This document shows, piece by piece, positions 56,089 through 64,000 of a DNA stretch of 64,000 nucleotides. Made by a program: the position numbers and the translations under genes. Below the pieces are notes generated by a model. That model ran no database searches, was not told where the DNA came from, and saw only the letters and a program-made list of their open reading frames with translations. Where the stretch lies: assembly GCF_002101885.1 (NCBI RefSeq), contig NZ_LQPS01000039.1, forward strand, positions 248,001 to 312,000. The letters are read 5' to 3'. The DNA comes from Mycolicibacter senuensis. GTDB taxonomy: Bacteria > Actinomycetota > Actinomycetes > Mycobacteriales > Mycobacteriaceae. Position 1 is the stretch's first letter; every line of letters starts with the position of its first letter.

Positions 56089-56940
56089 ATGACCGTTGCG
56101 CCCTCGAGAGCATTGTCCAACGCCATCGAAGCCTTCGCCGGGCAGGTGTATTTCGCGCCGGAATGTCACCGCGGTTACGCGGCGCTCGGTTTCGGGCCCA
56201 GTCCGGCGACCTCCGGCGGCGTCGAAATGCCCGACGGGCCGGCCTACTTCTGCAGTCGCGGCTCGGCGCTCGGGCAGGCCTCCGGGCAGGTGATCGCCGC
56301 GACCTTCGGGGTGTTCAACCCGGCGGTGGTGGTTCCGGCGGTCGACTACGGCTGGACGCTCACCGACGCCCCGGCCATCCGCACGGCCCGCACCGAGGGC
56401 TCGGTGGCCCAACTGCGACGCGTCCTCGGCGACGCACCGGACGGCCTCGATCGGGCGGTGGGACTGCTGGGCCGGGCCGCCGACGGGCTGTCGGTGGCGG
56501 GCAAGCCGCTGTTCGCCGGGCTGGTCGCCGACGGGTTGGTGGGCGACCCGCTCACCGACGCCTGGCTGCTGGCCGACCAGTTGCGGGAGTTCCGCGGTGA
56601 CGCGCACGTGAACGCCTGGGTCGCAGCGGGTTTCGATGCCGTCGAGATCGGCTTGATCACCGAGCTGTACCGCGGGTTGCCGCCGCGCAGCTATGTGCGC
56701 AGCAGGGCCTGGAGTGAGGACGAGCTGAGTGCCGGCGAGGCCCGGCTCGCCGAGCGGGGTCTGGCCCGCCAGGGCGTACTCAGTGACGCCGGGCGCGCGG
56801 CCCGTGAGTCGGTCGAGACGGCGACCGATGCGGCGTGTGAACCGATCGTGGCCCGGCTCGGCGACGAGTTGGCCGACTTGGTCGAGCTGGTGGGCGGCTG
56901 GTCCAAGCGGCTGCGCGAGGCCGGCGCCTTCCCCTCCTGA
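56089..56940 (+). CDS. SCO6745-family conserved protein
   Basis: A 283-residue protein beginning MTVAPSRALSNAIEAFAGQVYF, which reads like the SCO6745 family common in actinobacteria. It appears to be all helical, with GPAYFCSRGSALGQASGQVIAA near the N-terminus and WSEDELSAGEARLAERGL, a winged-helix-like stretch, near residue 205. The role is unknown, possibly DNA- or ligand-binding. It converges on the dehydrogenase gene with 7 bp between stops. Confidence 0.75.
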   Translation: MTVAPSRALSNAIEAFAGQVYFAPECHRGYAALGFGPSPATSGGVEMPDGPAYFCSRGSALGQASGQVIAATFGVFNPAVVVPAVDYGWTLTDAPAIRTARTEGSVAQLRRVLGDAPDGLDRAVGLLGRAADGLSVAGKPLFAGLVADGLVGDPLTDAWLLADQLREFRGDAHVNAWVAAGFDAVEIGLITELYRGLPPRSYVRSRAWSEDELSAGEARLAERGLARQGVLSDAGRAARESVETATDAACEPIVARLGDELADLVELVGGWSKRLREAGAFPS

Positions 56941-56947
56941 ACCTGGT

Positions 56948-57964
56948 TCAGGGCGTGACCAGGATCTTGCAGTGCCGGTCCGGGTCGGCCAGATCGTCGA
57001 ATGCCGCCCCCACGCCATCGAGTCCGACTTCGCCGGTGATCAGCGGTGCCACGTCGATGCGGCCCTCGGCGATCGCCTGTAGTGAGGCGGTGAACTCCGC
57101 GGGCTCGTAGGCCAACACGAACTGCACGTTGATCTCCTTGGCGACGCCGAAGAACGGGTGCACGGTGTCGGGCTGCATGCACACCCCGGCGACCACCAGT
57201 CGGCTGCCGGCCGGTGCGCGCCGCAGCACGTCGTCGATGATCCCGGGCACGCCGACCGCTTCGAAGATCACCTTCGGGGTGGCCGCGTCGAACGGGGAAC
57301 CAGCGGCCGGGTCCAGTGACCGATGCGCGCCCATCGCCGTCGCGAGATCGCGCCGGGCATGTGAATAGTCAGCTGCCACAATGTGTTCCACACCGCACAT
57401 TCGCAGCGCCGCGATGATCGCGATCCCGATCGGGCCGCAGCCCAGCACCAGTGCCGTATCGCCGGGCGCGATGCCGGACTTGTTGACCGCGTGCAGACCC
57501 ACCGCCATCGGCTCGGTCAGCGCGGCGTACCGGGGGTCCAGCCCGTTCGGGATCGGCAGCAGCAACGGGGCCGACAACAACATCTTCTCGGCGTAGCCGC
57601 CCATGGTGGTGTTGGAGTAGACGATCGGTTCGATGCCTTTGGCGGCCAGCAGAACCGGAATCGACGTGACCGGCGTGCCGGCGGGAAAGGTATCGGTGCC
57701 GGGTCCGCCCTGCAGCACCCGGGCGCTGAACTCGTGGCCCATGAAGATGTCGGCGCCCAGATCGACTGCGGTCTCGGCGGCGGGAGTCCCGGCCATCGAC
57801 CTCGTCGCGGCCAGTACCTGTTCACCGTGCGCGGCGAAGTGCAGATCGGATCCGCAGATGCCGCAGGCCAACACCTCGACCAGCACCTGACCCGGGCCGG
57901 GCGTCGGCTCCGGCACGTCGTCGCGGTAGACCATCCGCCCGTCGCGCAGCACTGCGGCGCGCAT
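56948..57964 (-). CDS. Zinc-binding medium-chain alcohol dehydrogenase-like protein
   Basis: A 338-residue MDR oxidoreductase. The catalytic zinc site is ACGICGSD and MGHEFSARV, and the Rossmann motif is VLGCGPIGIAII. The four-cysteine structural-zinc lobe of classical alcohol dehydrogenases is absent, giving a variant subgroup. The start ATG 57964 shares its A with the TGA of the upstream monooxygenase gene, so ephA, monooxygenase and dehydrogenase are translated in series. The three could form one catabolic pathway for an oxygenated or hydrophobic substrate. Confidence 0.85.
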   Translation of the reverse strand: MRAAVLRDGRMVYRDDVPEPTPGPGQVLVEVLACGICGSDLHFAAHGEQVLAATRSMAGTPAAETAVDLGADIFMGHEFSARVLQGGPGTDTFPAGTPVTSIPVLLAAKGIEPIVYSNTTMGGYAEKMLLSAPLLLPIPNGLDPRYAALTEPMAVGLHAVNKSGIAPGDTALVLGCGPIGIAIIAALRMCGVEHIVAADYSHARRDLATAMGAHRSLDPAAGSPFDAATPKVIFEAVGVPGIIDDVLRRAPAGSRLVVAGVCMQPDTVHPFFGVAKEINVQFVLAYEPAEFTASLQAIAEGRIDVAPLITGEVGLDGVGAAFDDLADPDRHCKILVTP

Positions 57965-59160
57965 CACCGCGGTCCGGTTTCGCCCGCGTGCTCGGCGGCG
58001 TGCTCCACCACGGCGTTCTTGATCGCCTCGCCGGCCCGGCCGAACAAGGTGTCGCGCATGCCCTTGGCCCACTCGTGTGACGCCCGCGGCGCGACGAGTT
58101 GCCCCTTGAAGTGAGGAATCACCTTGCGGGCCAACAACTCATAGCTGTGGTAGGTCGCCTCCGGCGATGCCCAGTCGTGCCCCAGGAACAGCAGGGTGCC
58201 GAACCCGCCGGAGCGCTCCAGCAGGTCGGTGATGTGCTCGATCGCATCGTCGGGGGTGCCGATGCAGCAGCTGCCCGCCGCGGCGTAGGCCTCGACGAAC
58301 TCGGTCGGGGTCTGCGGCGAGCCCTCGACCTCGCTGGCCAGCGGGACGAACCCGGCCGCGCCGAAGTAGTTCGCGAAATCCTGCAGGCCGTAAGTGCAGT
58401 CGGCTACCGCCTGTTCGCGGGTGTCGGCGATGTGCATGATGCTCAACACCCGCCAGCCGGCACGATCGGGCTCGTCGCGGCCGGCCTTGGCGGCTTGGCC
58501 GCAAACCACCTGCCAGGCGGTTTCCAGCGCGGCGAAGCCGCCCGGCACCGACATCGACAGCGACAGCAGCGAGGTGCCCAGGGTGCCGGCCAGGCGCGGT
58601 CCGGACGGCGAGATCATCGCCGCTGTCGAGATCTCCGGATAGGGCCAGGTGTAGGGCCGGATGTGCAACGAGGCGTCCCGCAGGGTGAACCAGTCCGAGT
58701 GGCGGGTGACCAATTCGCCGGGCTCGGCGCGGAACAGCGCGAGGATCGCCTCCAGCGACTCCTGCATCATCCGGCGCTGCTCGACGGGATCGATGCCCAT
58801 CATGTGGGCGTCGGTGGGCAGCGCACCCGGCCCGGTGCCGAACATCACCCGGCCCCGGGTCAGGTGGTCGAGCAGCACCCAGCGGTCGGCCACCATCAGC
58901 GGGTGGTGATAGGGCAGCGAGACCACGCCGGTGCCCAGCCGGATGTGCTTGGTGCGTTCGGCGGCCGCCGCGATGAACACCTCGGGGCAGGCGATCAGCT
59001 CGTAGCCACCCGAGTGGTGCTCGCCGAACCAGGCCTCGTCGAACCCCAGCCGGTCCAGCGCGACCACCCGTTCCAGGTCGTACTCCAGTGCGACCGTCGG
59101 GGACTGGCCCAGCGCGTGAAACGGCGTGATGAACACCCCGAAGCGCAGCGGCGCGGCCAT
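57964..59160 (-). CDS. LLM-class flavin-dependent monooxygenase (Rv3618 type)
   Basis: A 398-residue luciferase-like TIM-barrel enzyme. AWFGEHHSGGYELIACPEVF and LGTGVVSLPYHHPLMVADR are hallmark regions, and GRVMFGTGPGALPTDA follows. It uses reduced flavin (or F420 in some relatives) and oxygen to hydroxylate an unknown substrate. ATG 59160 overlaps the ephA stop by one base (TGATG). It pairs with ephA as in M. tuberculosis Rv3617-Rv3618. Confidence 0.88.
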   Translation of the reverse strand: MAAPLRFGVFITPFHALGQSPTVALEYDLERVVALDRLGFDEAWFGEHHSGGYELIACPEVFIAAAAERTKHIRLGTGVVSLPYHHPLMVADRWVLLDHLTRGRVMFGTGPGALPTDAHMMGIDPVEQRRMMQESLEAILALFRAEPGELVTRHSDWFTLRDASLHIRPYTWPYPEISTAAMISPSGPRLAGTLGTSLLSLSMSVPGGFAALETAWQVVCGQAAKAGRDEPDRAGWRVLSIMHIADTREQAVADCTYGLQDFANYFGAAGFVPLASEVEGSPQTPTEFVEAYAAAGSCCIGTPDDAIEHITDLLERSGGFGTLLFLGHDWASPEATYHSYELLARKVIPHFKGQLVAPRASHEWAKGMRDTLFGRAGEAIKNAVVEHAAEHAGETGPR

Positions 59161-60143
59161 CACGACCACCGCTCGGCCGGCAGGGTCGCCAGGAACTCCA
59201 GCAGCGCCGCGTTGACCTCGTCGGGCCGCTCCTGTTGCAGCCAGTGGCCGGCGCCGTCGATCATCACCTCGCGGTAGGGGCCGGTCACCAGTTCGGTGGC
59301 CCGGTCGCGTCGGGTGAAGCTCAGCACCGGGTCGGCGGTTCCGGCGACGAACAGTGCTGGAACGTCGATGGTGGCGGCGGGTGGATTGGCCATGATCTCC
59401 CAATTGCGGTCGAGGTTGCGGTACCAGTTGAGCCCGCCGGTGAAACCGGTACGGGTGAACTCGGCGATGTAGTGGTCGAGTTCGTCGGCGCTGATCCAGT
59501 CCGGCCGTGCGGCCGGCTCGGCCAGCCGTTCGATGAAGCCCGCCGGGCCGGGGGCGGTCATCCGCACCGCCGAGTCACGATCGGCCGGACTCAGGCTGCC
59601 CATCATCCGGCGCATGGTGCGAGCCGTATCGGAGCCCAATTCCGCGTCGGCGACACCGGGCTGCTGGAAATAGAGCATGTAGAAGAAGTTCTCGCCGAAG
59701 ATCTTGCCGAACGCCTCGGTGGGAGCGACCTGCGGGCGCGGTACCGGCGGCACGCTGAGGCCCACCACGCCGGCCACCCGCTCGGGGTGTAGTTGCGCGG
59801 CGCTCCACACCACCGGCCCACCCCAGTCGTGGCCGATCCAGACCGCGCGCTGCGCCCCGACGTCGTCGAGCAGGCCGACCAGGTCGCCGGTGAGTGCCGC
59901 GATGTCGTAGGCCGCGATCTCCTCCGGGCGCGTCGAACCCCCGTAGCCGCGCTGATCGGGGGCCAGCACATGAAAGCCCGCATCGGCCAGCGCCGGGATC
60001 TGATGCCGCCACGAATAGGCCAGTTCCGGGAAACCGTGCGCCAATAGAACAACCGGGGCGCCGGGACCGTTGTGGTCGCCCGCCTCGGTGACCCGCAGCG
60101 TCACGCCGTTGGTGTCGATGAGGCGTTCGGTTTGGTTGGCCAC
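59160..60143 (-). CDS. ephA: Epoxide hydrolase A
   Basis: A 327-residue alpha/beta hydrolase very like M. tuberculosis EphA. HGFPELAYSWRHQIPAL holds the oxyanion HGxP motif, GHDWGGPVVW the Asp nucleophile, FVAGTADPVL the acid and GAGHWLQQERP the His. The cap domain tyrosines are present (FFYMLYFQQPG). It opens epoxides to diols. GTG 60143 gives ANQTERLIDTNGVTLRV as expected. It is the first gene of the three-gene unit and is divergent from ftsH; the M. tuberculosis espACD block is absent from the gap. Confidence 0.92.
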   Translation of the reverse strand: MANQTERLIDTNGVTLRVTEAGDHNGPGAPVVLLAHGFPELAYSWRHQIPALADAGFHVLAPDQRGYGGSTRPEEIAAYDIAALTGDLVGLLDDVGAQRAVWIGHDWGGPVVWSAAQLHPERVAGVVGLSVPPVPRPQVAPTEAFGKIFGENFFYMLYFQQPGVADAELGSDTARTMRRMMGSLSPADRDSAVRMTAPGPAGFIERLAEPAARPDWISADELDHYIAEFTRTGFTGGLNWYRNLDRNWEIMANPPAATIDVPALFVAGTADPVLSFTRRDRATELVTGPYREVMIDGAGHWLQQERPDEVNAALLEFLATLPAERWS

Positions 60144-60292
60144 CGTCTCACCAAAGCACAACCGGACCCGGGCGGAGAAGGGATTGCCGGGTCCGGCCAG
60201 CTCCAACCCATGCCGGGCGACCGGGGCGGTAGCCTGAACATGCCCAGCTGCATGTACTGGAAGGATTTGGGCCGAGTTCGGCCGAATGTCTG

Positions 60293-62671
60293 ATGAATCG
60301 CAAAAACGTGATCCGCACCGTCACCGCGATCGCCGTGGTGCTGTTGCTCGGTTGGTCGTTCTTCTATTTCAGTGACGACACCCGCGGATACAAACCCGTC
60401 GACACCTCGGTCGCGGTGGCCCAGATCCACAGCGGCAACGTCAAGAGCGCCCAGCTCGACGACCGCGAGCAACAGTTGCGGCTGGTCCTGAAGGACCCGC
60501 TCCCCGGCGCCGAGCTCTCCGACAAGGACGACAAGACCGCCAAATCGGGCAAGTCCGAGCCGGTCGACAAGCTGATCACGAAGTACCCGACCGGGTACGC
60601 GGTGCCGCTCTACACGGCGCTGACCAAGAAGAAGGCGGAGATCAACACCGTCGTCAACCAGGGCAGCATGCTGGGCACGCTGCTGATCTACATGCTGCCG
60701 ATGCTGCTGCTGATCGGGCTGTTCGTGATGTTCTCCCGGATGCAGGGCGGTGCCCGGATGGGCTTCGGGATGGGCAAATCCCGGGCCAAACAGCTGGGCA
60801 AGGACATGCCCAAGACCACCTTCGCCGATGTCGCCGGCGTCGACGAGGCGGTCGAAGAGCTCTACGAGATCAAGGACTTTCTGCAGAACCCGGGCCGCTA
60901 CCAGGCGCTGGGCGCCAAGATCCCCAAAGGCGTGCTGCTCTACGGCCCGCCGGGCACCGGCAAGACGCTGCTGGCCCGCGCGGTGGCCGGCGAGGCGGGC
61001 GTGCCCTTCTTCACCATCTCCGGCTCGGACTTCGTCGAGATGTTCGTCGGGGTCGGCGCCTCCCGGGTGCGGGACCTGTTCGAACAGGCCAAACAGAACA
61101 GCCCGTGCATCATCTTCGTCGACGAGATCGACGCCGTCGGACGCCAGCGCGGCGCCGGGATGGGCGGCGGCCACGACGAGCGTGAGCAGACGCTGAACCA
61201 ATTGCTGGTCGAGATGGACGGCTTCGGTGAACGGGCCGGTGTCATCTTGATCGCAGCCACCAACCGCCCCGACATCCTCGACCCGGCGCTGCTGCGGCCC
61301 GGCCGGTTCGACCGTCAGATCCCGGTGACCAACCCCGATATCGCGGGGCGGCGCGCGGTGCTGCGGGTGCATTCGGCGGGCAAACCGATCGGGCCGGACG
61401 CCGACCTGGACGGGCTGGCCAAGCGCACTGTCGGCATGTCCGGCGCCGATCTGGCCAACGTGATCAACGAGGCGGCGTTGCTGACCGCTCGCGAGAACGG
61501 CACCGTCATCACCGGCGCGGCGCTGGAGGAGGCCGTCGACCGGGTGATCGGCGGGCCGCGGCGCAAGAGCCGGATCATCAGCGAGCACGAGAAGAAGATC
61601 ACCGCCTACCACGAGGGCGGGCACACCCTGGCGGCGTGGGCGATGCCCGATATCGACCCGGTCTACAAGGTCACCATCCTGGCCCGCGGTCGCACCGGCG
61701 GGCATGCGGTGGCGGTGCCCGAAGAGGACAAGGGGTTGCGCACCCGCTCGGAGATGATCGCCCAGCTGGTGTTCGCCATGGGTGGGCGCGCCGCCGAGGA
61801 ACTGGTGTTCCGCGAGCCGACCACCGGCGCGGTCTCCGACATCGAGAAGGCCACCCAGGTCGCCCGGGCGATGGTCACCGAGTACGGCATGAGCGCCAAG
61901 CTCGGCGCGGTGCGCTACGGCAGCGAACACGGCGACCCGTTCGTGGGGCGCACCATGGGCACCCAACCGGACTACTCCCACGAGGTGGCTCGCGACATCG
62001 ACGACGAGGTGCGCAAGCTCATCGAGGCGGCCCACACCGAGGCCTGGGAGATTCTCACCGAATACCGCGACGTGCTCGACACGCTGGCCGGCGAGCTGCT
62101 GGAGAAGGAGACGCTGCACCGCGCCGATCTGGAGAAGATCTTCGGTGACGTGGCCAAGCGGCCGCGGCTGACCATGTTCGACGACTTCGGCGGCCGGGTT
62201 CCGTCCGACAAGCCGCCGATCAAGACTCCCGGTGAGCTGGCCATCGAGCGCGGTGAGCCGTGGCCGCAGCCGCGGCCCGAGCCGGCGTTCAAGGCCGCCA
62301 TCGCCCAGGCGAGCCGAGAGGCGGCGGCCCGGGCGGGGGAATCCGGTACCAACGGCAGCAACGGCGTGCCCGCCGGCGACGGCGGGCCGGGAACCCAGCC
62401 GGACTACGGCGCCCCGGCAGGCTGGCATGCACCCGGCTGGCCGCCCCCGCCTGCCCAGCAGCAGCCGCCGCCGCAGTCGCCGCAGCAGCAGTCCGGTTAC
62501 TGGTACCCGCCGCAGCAGTGGCCGCAGCAGGGCTACCCGCCGGCGCAGCCCTACCCGCCGTATCAGCCGTACCCCGCACCCCCGCCGGCACCGGCGGCGC
62601 CGCCCGGCGAGGGCGACGGCCACCAGCGCGGCGCTGAGAAGAACAGGTCCGAACCGCCGTCCGGCGACTGA
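60293..62671 (+). CDS. ftsH: ATP-dependent membrane zinc protease FtsH
   Basis: A 792-residue AAA+ protease. Two membrane helices (about residues 6-24 and 126-146) flank a short periplasmic domain. Walker A is GPPGTGKT, Walker [13 protein letters not shown], the second region of homology follows (RPGRFDRQI), and the zinc site is HEGGH at residue 440. The C-terminal 120 residues are Pro/Gln/Gly-rich ([13 protein letters not shown]), a low-complexity tail typical of mycobacterial FtsH. It degrades misfolded membrane and short-lived proteins. It leads the ftsH-folE-folP1 cluster. Confidence 0.95.
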   Translation: MNRKNVIRTVTAIAVVLLLGWSFFYFSDDTRGYKPVDTSVAVAQIHSGNVKSAQLDDREQQLRLVLKDPLPGAELSDKDDKTAKSGKSEPVDKLITKYPTGYAVPLYTALTKKKAEINTVVNQGSMLGTLLIYMLPMLLLIGLFVMFSRMQGGARMGFGMGKSRAKQLGKDMPKTTFADVAGVDEAVEELYEIKDFLQNPGRYQALGAKIPKGVLLYGPPGTGKTLLARAVAGEAGVPFFTISGSDFVEMFVGVGASRVRDLFEQAKQNSPCIIFVDEIDAVGRQRGAGMGGGHDEREQTLNQLLVEMDGFGERAGVILIAATNRPDILDPALLRPGRFDRQIPVTNPDIAGRRAVLRVHSAGKPIGPDADLDGLAKRTVGMSGADLANVINEAALLTARENGTVITGAALEEAVDRVIGGPRRKSRIISEHEKKITAYHEGGHTLAAWAMPDIDPVYKVTILARGRTGGHAVAVPEEDKGLRTRSEMIAQLVFAMGGRAAEELVFREPTTGAVSDIEKATQVARAMVTEYGMSAKLGAVRYGSEHGDPFVGRTMGTQPDYSHEVARDIDDEVRKLIEAAHTEAWEILTEYRDVLDTLAGELLEKETLHRADLEKIFGDVAKRPRLTMFDDFGGRVPSDKPPIKTPGELAIERGEPWPQPRPEPAFKAAIAQASREAAARAGESGTNGSNGVPAGDGGPGTQPDYGAPAGWHAPGWPPPPAQQQPPPQSPQQQSGYWYPPQQWPQQGYPPAQPYPPYQPYPAPPPAPAAPPGEGDGHQRGAEKNRSEPPSGD

Positions 62672-62687
62672 GAGAGTGGGATCGGCG

Positions 62688-63266
62688 ATGACCTCAACAG
62701 GTTTCGATCAAGCGCGCGCCGAAGCCGCGGTGCGCGAACTGCTGTACGCGGTCGGCGAAGACCCGGACCGGGCGGGTCTGATGGACACCCCGGCGCGGGT
62801 GGCCCGGGCTTATCAGGAGATGTTCGCCGGGCTCTACACCGACCCGGACACGGTGCTGGAGACCACCTTCGACGAACAGCACGATGAAATGGTGCTGGTC
62901 AAGGAGATCCCGCTGTACTCGACCTGCGAGCATCACCTGGTCTCCTTTCACGGTGTCGCTCATGTCGGTTACATCCCCGGCGACGACGGCCGGATCACCG
63001 GCTTGTCCAAGCTGGCGCGGGTGGTGGACCTCTACGCCAAGCGGCCGCAGGTGCAGGAGCGGCTGACCGGACAGGTCGCCGACGCCCTGATGCGCAAACT
63101 GAACCCGCGCGGGGTCATCGTGGTGGTCGAGGCCGAGCACCTGTGCATGGCGATGCGGGGGGTGCGCAAGCCCGGTGCGATCACCACGACGTCGGCGGTG
63201 CGCGGTCAGTTCAAATCCGACAGCGCGTCGCGCGCCGAAGCCCTGGAACTCATCCGGCGCAAGTGA
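62688..63266 (+). CDS. folE: GTP cyclohydrolase I
   Basis: A 192-residue enzyme for the first step of folate synthesis (GTP to dihydroneopterin triphosphate). Zinc and active-site residues are seen in [13 protein letters not shown] and [31 protein letters not shown] is the family core. ATG 62688 follows the ftsH stop by 16 bases with GAGAG nearby. Its stop overlaps folP1 by GTGA. Confidence 0.95.
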   Translation: MTSTGFDQARAEAAVRELLYAVGEDPDRAGLMDTPARVARAYQEMFAGLYTDPDTVLETTFDEQHDEMVLVKEIPLYSTCEHHLVSFHGVAHVGYIPGDDGRITGLSKLARVVDLYAKRPQVQERLTGQVADALMRKLNPRGVIVVVEAEHLCMAMRGVRKPGAITTTSAVRGQFKSDSASRAEALELIRRK

Positions 63267-64000
63267 ACCCGACATGCGCCCAAGTCGTCGGGGTGGTCAA
63301 CGTCACCGCCGACTCGTTCTCCGATGGCGGGCGCTACCTGAACCCCGACCGGGCCGTGGAACACGGACTGGAATTGGTGGCCGAGGGGGCGGCGATCATC
63401 GACGTCGGGGGTGAATCGACCCGGCCCGGCGCGGTGCGCGCCGATCCGCGGGCTGAAGCGCAACGGGTAGTTCCTGTTGTGAAAGAACTGGCCGCCCACG
63501 GTATTACCGTCAGCATCGACACGATGAACGCAGCCGTCGCCGGGGCCGCACTGGACTGCGGAGCCGAGATCGTCAACGACGTCTCCGGCGGGCGGGCCGA
63601 TCCGGCGATGGCGCCGCTGCTGGCTGCCTCGGGTGCCCGCTGGGTGCTGATGCACTGGCGCCCGGTCGATCCCGAATATTCGCATCGCGTTCCCGGCTAC
63701 CGTGACGTCGTCGTCGAAGTTCGTGCCGACCTGCTCGCCTCGGTCGACGCTGCGGTCGCCGCCGGTGTGGACCCGGCGAAGTTGATCATCGATCCGGGGT
63801 TGGGATTCGCCAAAACGGCGCAACACAATTGGGCCCTGCTGAAGGCACTGCCGGAGCTGGTCGGCATCGGGATGCCGGTGCTCGTCGGGGCCTCCCGAAA
63901 GCGGTTCCTCGGTACGCTGCTGTCCGGAGCGGACGGCGCGCCGCGACCGCCCGACGAGCGGGAGACGGCCACCGCGGTCGTCTCGGCGCTCGCCGGTCTG
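63263..64000 (+). CDS. folP1: Dihydropteroate synthase, 5' part
   Basis: The gene starts at GTG 63263, overlapping the folE stop, and runs off the window end after 246 codons. Motifs of dihydropteroate synthase are in order: [45 protein letters not shown] and ASRKRFLG. It joins p-aminobenzoate to dihydropterin and is the sulfonamide target. M. tuberculosis FolP1 is about 280 residues, so some 30-35 codons are missing. Confidence 0.95.
   Translation, partial: MNPTCAQVVGVVNVTADSFSDGGRYLNPDRAVEHGLELVAEGAAIIDVGGESTRPGAVRADPRAEAQRVVPVVKELAAHGITVSIDTMNAAVAGAALDCGAEIVNDVSGGRADPAMAPLLAASGARWVLMHWRPVDPEYSHRVPGYRDVVVEVRADLLASVDAAVAAGVDPAKLIIDPGLGFAKTAQHNWALLKALPELVGIGMPVLVGASRKRFLGTLLSGADGAPRPPDERETATAVVSALAGL

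Overview
The window is a high-GC chromosomal segment from a mycobacterium. Gene content and order follow Mycobacterium tuberculosis Rv3681c down to Rv3608c, read in the opposite direction: whiB4, bagAB, crp, nth, marP, acs, the Flp/Tad cluster, topA, the Rv3645-type cyclase, ppgS, ppa, dacB, tilS, hpt, ephA, ftsH, folE and folP1. It is not from the tuberculosis complex. The dppABCD permease, the PE/PPE and PE_PGRS genes and the espACD block that I remember at the matching places are missing, and other genes fill several gaps. Start codons are often GTG or TTG, many genes overlap by ATGA or GTGA, and several promoters look leaderless, all usual in this group. I recognised families by reading; no database search was run.

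Layout. 1-4.5 kb: end of whiB4, the Get3-like ATPase pair bagBA, RidA, a metallo-beta-lactamase-fold hydrolase and crp. 4.6-10.7 kb: a 46-codon membrane protein, then nth, a thioredoxin-like protein, a NudL-type hydrolase and the acid-resistance protease marP in a row, followed by ephE, a holin-like membrane protein and a secreted trypsin-like protease. 10.7-15.2 kb: acs, a conserved unknown, and two small RNAs (Ms1 and 6C/B11) on either side of an HAD phosphatase. 15.4-20 kb: the ssd-tadABC-flp-tadE pilus cluster. 20-31.7 kb: a DUF732 protein, the Rv3651-type sensor, an MrfA-like helicase, cspA, topA, a membrane adenylate cyclase, a DNA polymerase III delta-prime-like ATPase and tRNA-Thr(CGT).

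31.7-50.7 kb is the most lineage-specific part. It holds a frameshifted methyltransferase behind a Zur-box-like palindrome; a minus-strand run of a membrane glycosyltransferase-like protein, a 1,305-residue Pls/PosA-type non-ribosomal peptide synthetase and an M1 aminopeptidase; galE1; a large P-type ATPase behind what reads as a yybP-ykoY manganese riboswitch with a hairpin over its ribosome-binding site; the ppgS/DUF2304 pair for arabinogalactan galactosamine; a flippase-like protein; a TerC-family exporter; and a TetR regulator with its divergent F420-type oxidoreductase. 50.6-64 kb returns to housekeeping: ppa, dacB, a zinc metalloprotease, tilS, hpt, lpqG, a dehydrogenase-monooxygenase-ephA run, ftsH, folE and the start of folP1.

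Two themes cut across the map. First, a family of short tandem repeats (two 57-bp doublets and one 79-bp doublet) sits inside acs in frame, at the 3' end of the DUF2304 gene where it supplies the last residues and stop codon, and at the point where dppABCD lies in M. tuberculosis. Second, metal-responsive control appears twice: an apparent manganese riboswitch on the ATPase and a Zur-like box on the methyltransferase, with a TerC manganese-exporter homologue nearby.
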